Shown here piece after piece: positions 1 through 8,006 of a DNA stretch of 54,097 nt (position 1 is its first letter; each line of letters begins with the position of its first letter). The notes under the pieces are model-generated. The model had not been told where the DNA came from and did not search any database. It worked only from the letters and a program-made list of their open reading frames with translations. Source of the DNA: a virus; the IMG/VR virus record IMGVR_UViG_3300049893_001211, positions 1 to 54,097 of that record. One strand, 5' to 3'. The position numbers were made by a program, and so were the translations under genes.

Positions 1-152
1 TAGGTATACCATAACCTTTTACACCACATACATTCGTAAGCACGTTTATAGTCTGTATAACGTAATTCTACATTGTTGTTTGTTCGTACCATAATTCGGG
101 CATAACTATGAAATCCAAAATGACATGCTATCTTTTGAAGCATTCTAAGCAT
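1..152 (-). CDS. 50-residue zinc-finger-like microprotein, open at the window edge
   Basis: The frame starts at ATG 152-150 behind an AAGGA Shine-Dalgarno and runs to base 1, where it lacks only the last base of a stop. Joining base 1 to base 54097 completes TAA, giving 50 residues. The peptide has a Cys-His pair near residues 10-11, a His at 15 and a Cys-x2-Cys pair at 41/44, the look of a small zinc-binding domain. It is rich in Arg, Tyr and aromatics. It follows three other small leftward genes from the 1.25 kb promoter. Function unknown; the reading depends on the window being circular. Confidence 0.55.
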   Translation of the reverse strand, partial: MLRMLQKIACHFGFHSYARIMVRTNNNVELRYTDYKRAYECMWCKRLWYT

Positions 153-177
153 AACTATTGTTCCTTATGAATATAGG

Positions 178-360
178 TTACTTTATTCGTATTTCGTAAT
201 TATAGGTGTGTTTTGGATGTGTAATTTCTTTATTTACTTTGTTTTTTTGGTAATGAGACTTTATTACAAGGTCTACAATGTCTTGTGGACTATAGCCGGA
301 TTCTTGAAAATATTTAAAATGTTGTTCTAGTGTAGTATTCGGTAAACATAGTCTACACAT
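178..360 (-). CDS. hypothetical 60-residue early protein
   Basis: Starts at ATG 360 behind a GAGGG ribosome-binding site in the short gap after the 366-785 gene. The protein begins with a Cys-x2-Cys pair (residues 2 and 5) and ends in a basic, tyrosine-rich tail. No family recognised. It belongs to the leftward early cluster fired from the promoter at about 1.26 kb, so a host-takeover role is possible but not shown. The N-terminal half looks alpha-helical. Confidence 0.6.
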   Translation of the reverse strand: MCRLCLPNTTLEQHFKYFQESGYSPQDIVDLVIKSHYQKNKVNKEITHPKHTYNYEIRIK

Positions 361-365
361 GTTTA

Positions 366-785
366 TTACCCTCGTTTGCTGTTTATGTAGTTTCCTTCGT
401 AATATCCACGCATGTATGCTTCTTGATGTTTGTCTGTTAAATCCTTTCCAAAGAGCGCAAGGAATGTAGAAGGGTTACCTTGTATTGCATCAAGGTAACC
501 CGAATTCCTGCAATCTTCTACACTAATACCTGATTCTTCGTCTATAATATTTTCTGGTTCGAAGATACTAAGTGCAAAAACTCCAATTCGTTCTAGTAGA
601 TCAGAGAGTCCACGAGCGGTTTCTGCACTATCTGTGTATCGAGCTATAAGGAATCTAAGACGTTCCCATGCCTCTTCTGATATAGTAACTTGTACTTTGA
701 CTTTTCTAGGAAACAATGGGATAACAATGTGTGATGTAGATTTTTCGTCGTTGTAGAATACGAATGGATTTTCTGTTGGTTCCAT
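366..785 (-). CDS. hypothetical early protein, paralogue of the next gene upstream
   Basis: A 139-residue acidic protein whose stop-side neighbour is the 178-360 gene; its ATG overlaps the stop of the 785-1228 gene by one base. Residues about 32-80 (a basic beta-like strand, then helices containing a GLSDLLERIG segment) align by eye with GLSEFLNDLA in the upstream protein, so the two look like a tandem duplication that has diverged. The first part resembles a ribbon-helix-helix layout, but I cannot confirm DNA binding. No enzymatic motif. Likely an early host-interaction or regulatory protein (inference). Confidence 0.65.
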   Translation of the reverse strand: MEPTENPFVFYNDEKSTSHIVIPLFPRKVKVQVTISEEAWERLRFLIARYTDSAETARGLSDLLERIGVFALSIFEPENIIDEESGISVEDCRNSGYLDAIQGNPSTFLALFGKDLTDKHQEAYMRGYYEGNYINSKRG

Positions 786-1228
786 TAGTCATAATTCCTT
801 GGTAGGTCTACAGGTGTAAGCCACTCTAAACCTATACCTTCGAGTACATAAGCTATTGCAGGATATGGCGTGTTACGTTGTGGACCGCCTACTGCAAAAG
901 GTTCTTCTCGAAGGATACCAAATATAAGTGCACTCTCAAAATATTTTTCTATTGCATTCTCATCGAGTTTTAGCAAGCGAGCACGTCGTAGTCGTGTATG
1001 ATGCCAAGACGGTGCTCGATTGTGACTAATCTCTTCTTCGTGGCGCATACGTACTAGTTCTGGGCGAGTATCTTCTAGTGCATAATGAGCGAGATCATTT
1101 AGGAATTCACTCAAACCTTTTGCACGTTCGGCGCCCCAAGGTATGTAACCTTGTTTTTGTGCCATAAATACAAGATGTCCATAGGCACGTTCGGACATAT
1201 AATACGCTATTGCAGGTGCGTCAGACAT
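785..1228 (-). CDS. hypothetical early protein, first gene after an early promoter
   Basis: The start is ATG 1228, chosen because a near-perfect AGGAGGAT site lies just upstream and the sigma70-type promoter at 1248-1276 rules out longer starts. This gives 147 residues. It shares the helical GLS(E/D)xLxxL segment with the 366-785 product and is translationally coupled to it. It has many Arg/His residues in the middle and a hydrophobic C-terminal third. No known domain recognised. The strong promoter and ribosome site imply high early expression. Confidence 0.7.
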   Translation of the reverse strand: MSDAPAIAYYMSERAYGHLVFMAQKQGYIPWGAERAKGLSEFLNDLAHYALEDTRPELVRMRHEEEISHNRAPSWHHTRLRRARLLKLDENAIEKYFESALIFGILREEPFAVGGPQRNTPYPAIAYVLEGIGLEWLTPVDLPRNYD

Positions 1229-1247
1229 TAGAATCCTCCTATAGTAC

Positions 1248-1276
1248 AGTATACCACATATATAGCGGGATGTCAA
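1248..1276 (-). promoter_or_regulatory. early sigma70-type promoter (copy 1)
   Basis: On the minus strand the -35 is TTGACA (1276-1271), the spacer is exactly 17 bases and the -10 is TATACT (1253-1248), preceded by TGTGG. It drives the leftward genes at 1228 and below. The flanks ATATATTGACAT and TGTGGTA are shared with promoters at 50.5 and 53.4 kb, more than a sigma70 consensus requires. Confidence 0.85.
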
Positions 1277-1290
1277 TATATAGAAATGCA

Positions 1291-1372
1291 CCGTACATTC
1301 TGGGACGGTGATGTAACGTGAAAGTTACAGTGTGTAATATCTTATTGACTGTGTTACAATAGGGTTGAGGGG
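1291..1372 (+). promoter_or_regulatory. candidate rightward late promoter/operator region
   Basis: This lies between the divergent early and late halves. A perfect inverted repeat TGTAAC/GTTACA with a 6-base spacer sits at 1312-1329, and TGTGTTACAAT (extended -10 like) at 1350-1360 points right. No good -35 lies at 17 bases. It may be a late promoter needing an activator that binds the inverted repeat (inference). The rest of 1229-1413 shows no gene. Confidence 0.35.
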
Positions 1373-1413
1373 ACGGCACGGCTCGCTTATATGCTGACTT
1401 TTAGGATACTAAA

Positions 1414-1530
1414 ATGCTTTGTACACAATGCTCCAAAGAAATGCAATCTCGTTGTAACACCGTCAAGGGTTGGGTTTGCCCACAATGCTTTCTAAAGTTA
1501 TTCAGGAGAGAAACAAATGATAAACATTAA
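1414..1530 (+). CDS. 38-residue zinc-ribbon microprotein upstream of terminase
   Basis: ATG 1414 is preceded by an AGGAT ribosome site at good spacing; the frame ends at TAA 1530, overlapping the terminase small-subunit start by 14 bases. The peptide has Cys-x2-Cys at residues 3/6, a Cys at 14 and Cys-x2-Cys at 22/25, a compact treble-clef or zinc-ribbon pattern. It would be the first gene of the late operon. Function unknown. Small size makes it easy to miss, but the site, overlap and cysteine spacing argue that it is real. Confidence 0.6.
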   Translation: MLCTQCSKEMQSRCNTVKGWVCPQCFLKLFRRETNDKH

Positions 1531-1993
1531 TGATATCGATACTCAGGACATAGTAGATGTCGTCACGAGTAGTGATGGCAGTCTTGCACTTGCAGCCGAG
1601 CGACTTGGGAAGAAACTCGGGGTACCGTACGGCACTATTAAGGAATATGATCTCCAGGTACGGATATCAACCTTTGATGTCCAGACGGCAGACAATGTAG
1701 CGGCACGGTTACGTACGCTTCTGACGCTCAAGTTGTACGAGTTGATTGTACTAGCTACCGATCAACTCAAGATGACTATGACTGAGCTACGTCCTGCTGA
1801 ATTAGCGCGTACGCATACGTCGCTTATCAACTCGTTTGCGTCGCTTACTTCACCCGCAACTAAAGTTACCTTCGACTTCAATCGGGAAATCGAAGACTTG
1901 GCACGAGAGTTTCCGGATATCTCAGTAGATGATATCCGCTCGAATATCAAGGAAATGGAACAGAGAGTAAAAAGCATTCGAGCAGTAAAATAA
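1517..1993 (+). CDS. terS: terminase small subunit (putative)
   Basis: This 158-residue protein directly precedes the large terminase (the ATG of that gene overlaps this stop). It has an N-terminal helical segment compatible with a helix-turn-helix (DNA recognition) followed by long helices suited to ring oligomerisation, ending in a basic tail. TerS proteins recognise the packaging site and regulate TerL. The call rests on position, size and helical character, not on a diagnostic motif. Start ATG 1517 has AGGAG seven bases upstream. Confidence 0.65.
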   Translation: MININDIDTQDIVDVVTSSDGSLALAAERLGKKLGVPYGTIKEYDLQVRISTFDVQTADNVAARLRTLLTLKLYELIVLATDQLKMTMTELRPAELARTHTSLINSFASLTSPATKVTFDFNREIEDLAREFPDISVDDIRSNIKEMEQRVKSIRAVK

Positions 1994-3519
1994 TGGTTGT
2001 ATCACAACAAACGATTGTCGCTGCTGTACGGGCTAAGCTACGTGCACAGCGACAATCTGTATTAAGAAGTAAGTACATTGATGACCCTGTCTTATGGGTA
2101 GAAGAACGTACTAAAGGCTTTATGTGGTCCGTTCCAAAACGGATTGCAAGTGCTGTCGTTGACCATCGTAGAGTTGCTGTACAGGCCCATCATAGTCTCG
2201 GCAAGAGTTGGCTTAGTGCTAGACTTGCTGCATGGTGGATTGACACGAATCCTCCTGGTGAAGCATTCGTTGTTACAACGGCTCCATCATCTAAACAAGT
2301 AAAAGCAGTTTTATGGAAAGAAATTCGTAGAGCATGGAAAGCTGCGAATTTAGGAGGAAGACTCAATCAAACTGAATGGTGGCTGAATGACGAATTAGTA
2401 GCTATGGGACGTAAGCCATCGGACTATGATCCTACAGCATTCCAGGGAATACATGCTCGTCGTGTACTTGTAATATACGACGAGGCTTGTGGTATACCTG
2501 AAAACATTTATTTAGCTGGAAACTCATTAGCTTCAAATGAACTAAGTCATATTCTGGCAATTGGAAATCCAGATGATCCAGATAGTCATTTTGCAAAAAT
2601 ATGTTCTCCTGGGTCTGGTTGGCATGTCATTGCTGTTAGTGCTTATGACACTCCTAATTTTACGGGAGAGTATGTACCTCAAGAGGTAAAAGATGGATTG
2701 ATTTCTCCACTATACGTTGAAGAAATGAAGCGTGATGTTGGAGAAGATAGTCCAATCTTTATATCGAAAGTTCTAGGACGATTTCCTGAGAACAAACTCG
2801 ATGGTGTAGTACCTCTTTCCTTTATTCGACGTTGTCAGGATGTAGACGAATTAGAGCAAGCATTACTTACGGATGCTGATACACTGTATCCGCGTGAAAT
2901 TGGTTTAGACGTAGGTGCTGGTGGCGACGAAACTTGTGCTATGGTACGCTACGGTAAGTTTATATTAGATGATGTAATAGAACAAAAAACTCCTGAACCA
3001 CTTGATGCTTATAAATTGGTTGTACCATTTATTATGAAGCATCGAGCAACGAGAATAAAAGTAGATAGCATTGGTATTGGATGGGGCTTGATTGGTATGC
3101 TGCAAATGTGTGCTGCTCGTGGTGCACATTATGATGAGATATTGGAAATGAACGTTGATATATCGTTTTGTGAGATTGCAGGAGTAAATGTAGGCTTAGC
3201 TGCAAAAGACCCAGAAAAGTTTGTACGGTTTAGGTCGCAACTTTGGTGGGAAGTAGGACGAGAACTGAGTGCTGATAAGGGATGGAATTTAGCATTGCTA
3301 GATGAAAAAACTATCGGACAGTTGGTGAGTCCTACATACAAACGTGACGCTGCTGATCGTATCGCAGTTGAATCGAAACAAGATACGATAAAGCGTACAA
3401 ACAAACCAAGTCCGAACCGTGCAGATGCATTACTGTTAACATACTGTGAACCACTCAAGGAAGATGAAGAAATGTTGGTAGTAATTCACGATCCCGTTAC
3501 AATTGGAGTTGATATATAA
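1993..3519 (+). CDS. terL: terminase large subunit (packaging ATPase-nuclease)
   Basis: This 508-residue motor packages DNA into proheads. Visible are a deviant P-loop with GKS at residues 70-72 (preceded by His-His-Ser-Leu), a Walker B hydrophobic run ending in Asp163-Glu164, and an RNase H-type nuclease domain with acidic residues near Asp306, Asp312 and Asp358 plus an Asn-Arg-Ala-Asp segment near the end. Length and domain order fit the family. It is coupled to TerS upstream and to the portal downstream (TAATG overlap at 3519). Confidence 0.9.
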   Translation: MVVSQQTIVAAVRAKLRAQRQSVLRSKYIDDPVLWVEERTKGFMWSVPKRIASAVVDHRRVAVQAHHSLGKSWLSARLAAWWIDTNPPGEAFVVTTAPSSKQVKAVLWKEIRRAWKAANLGGRLNQTEWWLNDELVAMGRKPSDYDPTAFQGIHARRVLVIYDEACGIPENIYLAGNSLASNELSHILAIGNPDDPDSHFAKICSPGSGWHVIAVSAYDTPNFTGEYVPQEVKDGLISPLYVEEMKRDVGEDSPIFISKVLGRFPENKLDGVVPLSFIRRCQDVDELEQALLTDADTLYPREIGLDVGAGGDETCAMVRYGKFILDDVIEQKTPEPLDAYKLVVPFIMKHRATRIKVDSIGIGWGLIGMLQMCAARGAHYDEILEMNVDISFCEIAGVNVGLAAKDPEKFVRFRSQLWWEVGRELSADKGWNLALLDEKTIGQLVSPTYKRDAADRIAVESKQDTIKRTNKPSPNRADALLLTYCEPLKEDEEMLVVIHDPVTIGVDI

Positions 3520-5102
3520 TGGCGGTTGAAACTCTAATTGAAGAAGAACGCGCGCAATACAACAATACTATAGTGTATTTGAATGAGCGAATTGCTGAAT
3601 TAGAATTTGCTCAAGAGGATTGGGGTTGGACTCGTTTAGGTGGAGAAGCGAGCTACGAATTTAGTAGAGAGTTTCTACGACGAATTGTAGCTCGCTCTCG
3701 ATTGTTTTACTTGCAAAATCCTCTTGTACATCGTGCAGTTACATTACAAGCTGATTATATCTTTGCACAAGGTGTTAGTGTACAGGGTACGAATGATATT
3801 GTAAACAAAGTCATTCAGGAATTTCTGGATGATCCTACAAACAAAAAAGAACTGACTTCGCACATGGCGCAGTTAGAATTAGAACGAACCTTGTTACTTG
3901 ATGGAAATTTGTTCTTTGTGCTGTTTACAGACAAGCAAGTTTCTGGACGAGTAAAGGTTCGAAGTATCAGTCTCGATGAAATTACTGACATTGTAACAAA
4001 CCCTGACGATGTGTCAGAAGTTTGGTACTATCGTCGAGAATGGAATTCAGTTGATGATGGAGGTACATCCACATTCAATGTGGTTTACTATCCTGATATC
4101 AACTACATGCCTCAAACATTGGCAAGACTACCACAGCAATATAAAGGCAAGCCTATATTGTGGGATGCACCTATTGTACATGTAAGTGTAGGTGCTCTAA
4201 AAAAGAGTAAGTTTGGTGCGCCTGAAACATATAGTGCACTCAATTGGGCCAAAGCACATGAAAAGATGTTGGCCGATTGGGCGACGATTATATCGACTTA
4301 TGCCAAGTTTGCTTTTCAGCTAACAACACCAGGAAACAAAGCATCTGTAGTAGCTGCAAAGACTCGTTTAGAATCGAGTATTGGTTCTGGATCGGTAGTA
4401 GAAACCAATCCGTCGCCTGTTGTAGGTTCTATCTTTGCTCGACAAAAAGATGGTGCGACACTAGAACCTGTAAAAACATCTGGAGCTACTACTAGCGCGC
4501 GGGATGCTAGAGAACTACGTATAATGGTAGCCGCTGCTATGGGGTTGCCTGACCCTATGCTAAGTGGTGAAGTTGACGTAGGTAACTTAGCAACTGCAAA
4601 GACTCTAGACCGACCAACAGAACTGAAGTTTAGAAGTAGACAAAAGCTTTGGGAAGAAGTATTCAAACAAATCCTTAGTTGGGTTGTACGTTGGTCTATT
4701 GAGTCAGGTCGTGGCTTACTTAAGCCATACGTACGTACAACAATTGATAATCGAGGTGAAAAAGAATACAAACCAAAACGTGACCCTAAGACTGGTAAGC
4801 CGATTGATTTACATGTTGAAGTAGTGTTTCCCCCTATTTTGGAGCGTACGATACAAGAGCGTATCGATGCCGTAATAGGCGCAATTACTCTCAACGGTAA
4901 ACAATTTGCTGTAGACAGTCCAGAACTCAAGAAGTTGACGATTCGACTCATGTTACAAGCACTCGGTCTAAGTGATGTAGATGAGTTGGTCGATCAAATA
5001 TTCAAAGACATCGAAGATTCAGACCTAAAGGACGATAATCAAAATGGCGAACCAACCCCAGAACCCGATTCCGTTCCCGAGCAATCTGAAATTAGAATCT
5101 AA
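3519..5102 (+). CDS. portal protein
   Basis: This 527-residue protein immediately follows the large terminase, the usual place for the dodecameric portal that forms the DNA gateway at the capsid vertex. The sequence shows an N-terminal coiled coil, a mixed central domain and the helical segment around residues 300-380 with a GLPDPMLSG region typical of portals, then an acidic C-terminus. The last 59 bases overlap the next gene in another frame. No protease fusion is seen. Confidence 0.85.
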   Translation: MAVETLIEEERAQYNNTIVYLNERIAELEFAQEDWGWTRLGGEASYEFSREFLRRIVARSRLFYLQNPLVHRAVTLQADYIFAQGVSVQGTNDIVNKVIQEFLDDPTNKKELTSHMAQLELERTLLLDGNLFFVLFTDKQVSGRVKVRSISLDEITDIVTNPDDVSEVWYYRREWNSVDDGGTSTFNVVYYPDINYMPQTLARLPQQYKGKPILWDAPIVHVSVGALKKSKFGAPETYSALNWAKAHEKMLADWATIISTYAKFAFQLTTPGNKASVVAAKTRLESSIGSGSVVETNPSPVVGSIFARQKDGATLEPVKTSGATTSARDARELRIMVAAAMGLPDPMLSGEVDVGNLATAKTLDRPTELKFRSRQKLWEEVFKQILSWVVRWSIESGRGLLKPYVRTTIDNRGEKEYKPKRDPKTGKPIDLHVEVVFPPILERTIQERIDAVIGAITLNGKQFAVDSPELKKLTIRLMLQALGLSDVDELVDQIFKDIEDSDLKDDNQNGEPTPEPDSVPEQSEIRI

Positions 5103-5322
5103 GTGCGAGGGTAAGGCTCATATGCACGCATTAGGTGTAACATATGGGCCACCTTCGCCAATAACACAGCAACCAACTACGTTTCAAATTGTGTTTGGTT
5201 TGTTTGACGAAGATGAAAACCAGATGGTACATGCAATGTCTGATGGTTCACAGATACCAATTGTAATGTTGTCGAATTCTTTACCTATTGAAACGCAGAC
5301 TCCAAAGCTAATTGTACAATAA
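5044..5322 (+). CDS. hypothetical protein overlapping the portal end
   Basis: A 92-residue protein that begins inside the portal gene and extends 220 bases beyond it. The Gln/Pro-rich N-terminus is followed by beta-strand-like alternation, compatible with a small virion or head accessory protein. No family recognised. The start ATG 5044 is preceded by an AAGGA-like stretch. Its position between portal and a glycosyltransferase suggests co-expression with late structural genes. Confidence 0.65.
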   Translation: MANQPQNPIPFPSNLKLESKCEGKAHMHALGVTYGPPSPITQQPTTFQIVFGLFDEDENQMVHAMSDGSQIPIVMLSNSLPIETQTPKLIVQ

Positions 5323-5334
5323 TAAGAACAAGTC

Positions 5335-6024
5335 ATGCGAAAATTAGTTTCTGTAATAACTGGAACGTACGATCGTCCTCGTGAACTTTTAGCGTGTATA
5401 AATGAAGTAAGAAAACAAACATATCCCTTTATCGAGCATTGTATTGTACATGATGGTCCAGCAGCACAGATAATACGAGATATTGTATCGGATGCAAATA
5501 ATGACTCTAATGTGCCTATCAAGTTTGTAGAAACTGGTAGACAATGGTCGCATTTCTTAGCTATGAGTATCAGCGCAGTCCCGTTTCAAGTTGCACAATG
5601 GTTGTCAAGTGGTGATTATATTATGTGGTTATCGGATGATGAAGAAATTACAGAAGATCATATTGAAAGTCTTGTAGATTTGTTAGAAGAAAAGGACGTA
5701 GACTTTGTATATAGTAAAACAGAAGTTTGGTTTCATAACTCTTTGCAGTCCAGTGTTAGTGTTGCTACCGATATTATTGGGGCGGATATTCCAAAATCGG
5801 TTGATATCACGCAAGCCTTATTTCGTGCCGAATTATTGGATTATCGTGGATTCATGACGCACATTGGTTCTAGAACAGATTGGGACCAAGTTAGTCATTG
5901 GATGGAAGCTGGTGCTAGTTGGGCTTTTCTGGATAGAATTACGCATACACATCGGGTTGATAAACTTGGTGATAGAGCACTAAAACAAGAACGTCAACCA
6001 CTAAAAGGATGGAAGAATGGCTAA
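5335..6024 (+). CDS. glycosyltransferase family 2-like
   Basis: A 229-residue GT-A fold protein. The N-terminus has the hydrophobic strand and Thr-Tyr-Asp-Arg-Pro turn of the nucleotide-sugar binding domain, and Ser-Asp-Asp-Glu near residues 100-104 matches the DXD metal/nucleotide-sugar motif. It would transfer a sugar to an unknown acceptor in the cytoplasm. Its C-terminal third (Asp-Trp...Trp-Met...Gly-Ala-x-Trp-Ala...His-Arg-x-Asp) is clearly related to the minus-strand gene at 36962-37636, so the phage carries diverged copies in both transcription units. Confidence 0.8.
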   Translation: MRKLVSVITGTYDRPRELLACINEVRKQTYPFIEHCIVHDGPAAQIIRDIVSDANNDSNVPIKFVETGRQWSHFLAMSISAVPFQVAQWLSSGDYIMWLSDDEEITEDHIESLVDLLEEKDVDFVYSKTEVWFHNSLQSSVSVATDIIGADIPKSVDITQALFRAELLDYRGFMTHIGSRTDWDQVSHWMEAGASWAFLDRITHTHRVDKLGDRALKQERQPLKGWKNG

Positions 6025-6424
6025 CGCACTGTATGATCTCGGTAGAGAGGGTTTCTTAGCTGGCGACATCGATTGGGATGCAAATACAATTAAACTAGTC
6101 TTAATTGATGAAGCAGATGATACTATTGACTTAGCTGTTGATGATAACTTAGATGATCGTGCTGTTGCATCTAGGGTTGCAATTTCTGGAGCGTTTGCAT
6201 CTAAGACAACCACGGCTGGTGTAGCTGATGCTGCTGATGTAACGTTGACATCGGTAACTGGTGACCCTTCAGAATCAATTGATATTTATAAAGATACTGG
6301 TGTTGAAGCTACATCGCGACTTATTTGTAACATTGATACCGCTACTGGATTGCCTGTAACTCCAAATGGTGGTAATATTACTGTTCAGTGGGATAACGGT
6401 GCTAACAAGATTTTCAAGCTGTAG
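6017..6424 (+). CDS. virion structural protein (putative)
   Basis: This 135-residue protein starts with an alanine/leucine-containing segment and an acidic beta-rich core (Gly-Asp-Ile-Asp-Trp-Asp, then Ile-Lys-Leu-Val-Leu-Ile-Asp) that I recognise as recurring in many phage structural gene blocks of unassigned function. Its gene overlaps the glycosyltransferase end by 8 bases. Probably a head-associated or decoration protein. Exact role not determined. Confidence 0.6.
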   Translation: MANALYDLGREGFLAGDIDWDANTIKLVLIDEADDTIDLAVDDNLDDRAVASRVAISGAFASKTTTAGVADAADVTLTSVTGDPSESIDIYKDTGVEATSRLICNIDTATGLPVTPNGGNITVQWDNGANKIFKL

Positions 6425-6440
6425 TGTAGTGTAATTTATT

Positions 6441-6785
6441 ATGTCCATTACACAAGTAAACATTGGTACTAATGGTAATAAGGTTGTATTTTCTCTTGAT
6501 GGAAAGACTGTAGAAATTCCTTGGGAACATGCGAATGAGATTGCACGTGCTTTATTTATGAAAGCACGTCAAGCTGAAGAAGAAGAGAAAGCACTTGGTA
6601 TTATCCGAGATAATGCAATACTTCTTCGAGCAGGGGTTCCAATAGGTCTTTCCGACAGAAAAGACATCAAGAACGAAACGATACAAACTGCCAAGTATGA
6701 TCGAGATTTACGTCGATACATGCCAGGTGGAATCAAGAGTAGAGAACTGTTTGGAGCACCAACGATTATTAGGAGTAACCCGTAA
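6441..6785 (+). CDS. hypothetical protein
   Basis: A 114-residue protein with a short beta-rich N-terminal part and a long helix rich in Glu/Lys/Ala, then a basic C-terminal half. The gene ends in a TAATG overlap with the next gene, so the two are translationally coupled. The ribosome site is weak. No known domain; it lies within the late structural operon. Confidence 0.65.
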   Translation: MSITQVNIGTNGNKVVFSLDGKTVEIPWEHANEIARALFMKARQAEEEEKALGIIRDNAILLRAGVPIGLSDRKDIKNETIQTAKYDRDLRRYMPGGIKSRELFGAPTIIRSNP

Positions 6786-7006
6786 TGTCGCTTGAATCGG
6801 CACAGCTTCGATTATCTCAAGCACAAGAAGCTCACGAAAAGTTTTTAGCTGAATCAAAAGCTATGATTCGTGAACTCCAGCACGAGTACGAATTAGAACT
6901 TGCGAAGGCTAAGTTTGCTGCTCTCAGCGATGCTGAAAAAGATGCTTTAGTGCAAATGGTAAAAGCACGAGGTATTGACAGCAAAGAGGATTTCGGAGAA
7001 ATGTAG
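6785..7006 (+). CDS. small coiled-coil protein
   Basis: 73 residues, almost entirely one predicted helix with heptad-like spacing of Leu/Ala and abundant Glu/Lys/Gln, then an acidic tail. Coupled to the preceding gene (TAATG). Could be a scaffold-type helper or fibre chaperone (inference). No family recognised. Confidence 0.65.
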   Translation: MSLESAQLRLSQAQEAHEKFLAESKAMIRELQHEYELELAKAKFAALSDAEKDALVQMVKARGIDSKEDFGEM

Positions 7007-7019
7007 GAGATAAGACATC

Positions 7020-7316
7020 ATGGCACTTGTAACGCAGACAATTGTTGAGTTTGATAATGGAAATTGTGTTTGGTCTTATGAATATGATGATGTTGCACTA
7101 CGTTTGACACGACTTATGTGTACAAATAATAGTGCATTCGCAACTCGTGGAACAATTACAGTTGATAAAAATGGGCGGACTTTCTCGCGTACCGTAAACG
7201 CTGGTAGTTCGTTAAATGTAAATATTCCCACTGGCCCACAAGCACGTTTAGAAATTACAATCGATTCTCGGGGACGGGTTGACGGGATTGACTGGTCTTT
7301 TGCTTGGCCTGCATAA
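7020..7316 (+). CDS. small beta-rich hypothetical protein
   Basis: 98 residues with alternating hydrophobic/polar strands, a conserved-looking Gly-Arg-Thr-Phe-Ser turn and a C-terminal Trp/Phe patch. The layout suggests an immunoglobulin-like or jelly-roll sandwich of a virion protein. It has a good AGGAGAT ribosome site upstream of ATG 7020. Function unknown. Confidence 0.65.
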   Translation: MALVTQTIVEFDNGNCVWSYEYDDVALRLTRLMCTNNSAFATRGTITVDKNGRTFSRTVNAGSSLNVNIPTGPQARLEITIDSRGRVDGIDWSFAWPA

Positions 7317-7319
7317 ATT

Positions 7320-8006
7320 ATGGCTATAGCATTTCGTGCTTCTAATACGGCAGGAAACGGAAATGGAACTACTCTTGCTATTACAAAACCTACTGGTACG
7401 GTTGATAATGACATTGTAATTATTAATGTGTATTTTGAAGCTCCGTTAACCACGCCTGCTATTAGTGGGTTTACACTGGTACAGGAAATTTTAGAAACTA
7501 GTTCAACTCCTGATATGAGTCAAGCAACGTTTATTCGTGTATCCGCGAGTGATGGTGCCTCATATTCAATTACTTTTGGTGGTACAAGTTCTTGGAGAAC
7601 TGCTTGTGTTGTATCGTATTCTGGTGCAAGTACAACAACCCCACAAGATGCAACTGCTACTGAAAACTCAGGAACTACTTCAACCACTGGAACTGCATTA
7701 GGACTTACAACAGTCACAGCAAATGCTATGCTTGTCTTTTGTCAAGCTGACTTTAATGGTGCAAGTGGCTCTCGTTCCGCGTGGTCGTCTCCTTGCTCTA
7801 ACGAGCAGGTAGATTTTTTCAATGTTGGTTTAGCAGACGGTATTCAGGTTTCTGCTGGTGCAAGTGGGAATAAGACTGTTACTCAAGCATCGTCACAGTG
7901 GGCTGCAATGTTACTTGCGTTACGAGAAAGTGGAGCTTCTCCAGGAGGTAAAGCGCCTGTACCTCGTAGACGACCACTTAGAGTTTGGAATAGGAGAGTA
8001 GCTTAA
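7320..8006 (+). CDS. beta-sandwich virion protein (putative)
   Basis: 228 residues, rich in Ser/Thr/Ala/Gly with repeating short strands and a basic tail ending in Arg-Arg-Arg...Arg-Arg-Val-Ala. The composition is typical of extracellular or virion surface beta-sandwiches. The Ser/Thr richness would offer many acceptor sites for the nearby glycosyltransferases, but that is inference. Stop and next start overlap (TAATG). Confidence 0.65.
   Translation: MAIAFRASNTAGNGNGTTLAITKPTGTVDNDIVIINVYFEAPLTTPAISGFTLVQEILETSSTPDMSQATFIRVSASDGASYSITFGGTSSWRTACVVSYSGASTTTPQDATATENSGTTSTTGTALGLTTVTANAMLVFCQADFNGASGSRSAWSSPCSNEQVDFFNVGLADGIQVSAGASGNKTVTQASSQWAAMLLALRESGASPGGKAPVPRRRPLRVWNRRVA

Noticed and set aside
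4316-4951. Long open frame antisense to the portal
   Set aside because: It has no ribosome site and reflects the complement of a real gene; similarly for frames opposite 15207-15707 and 22223-22843.
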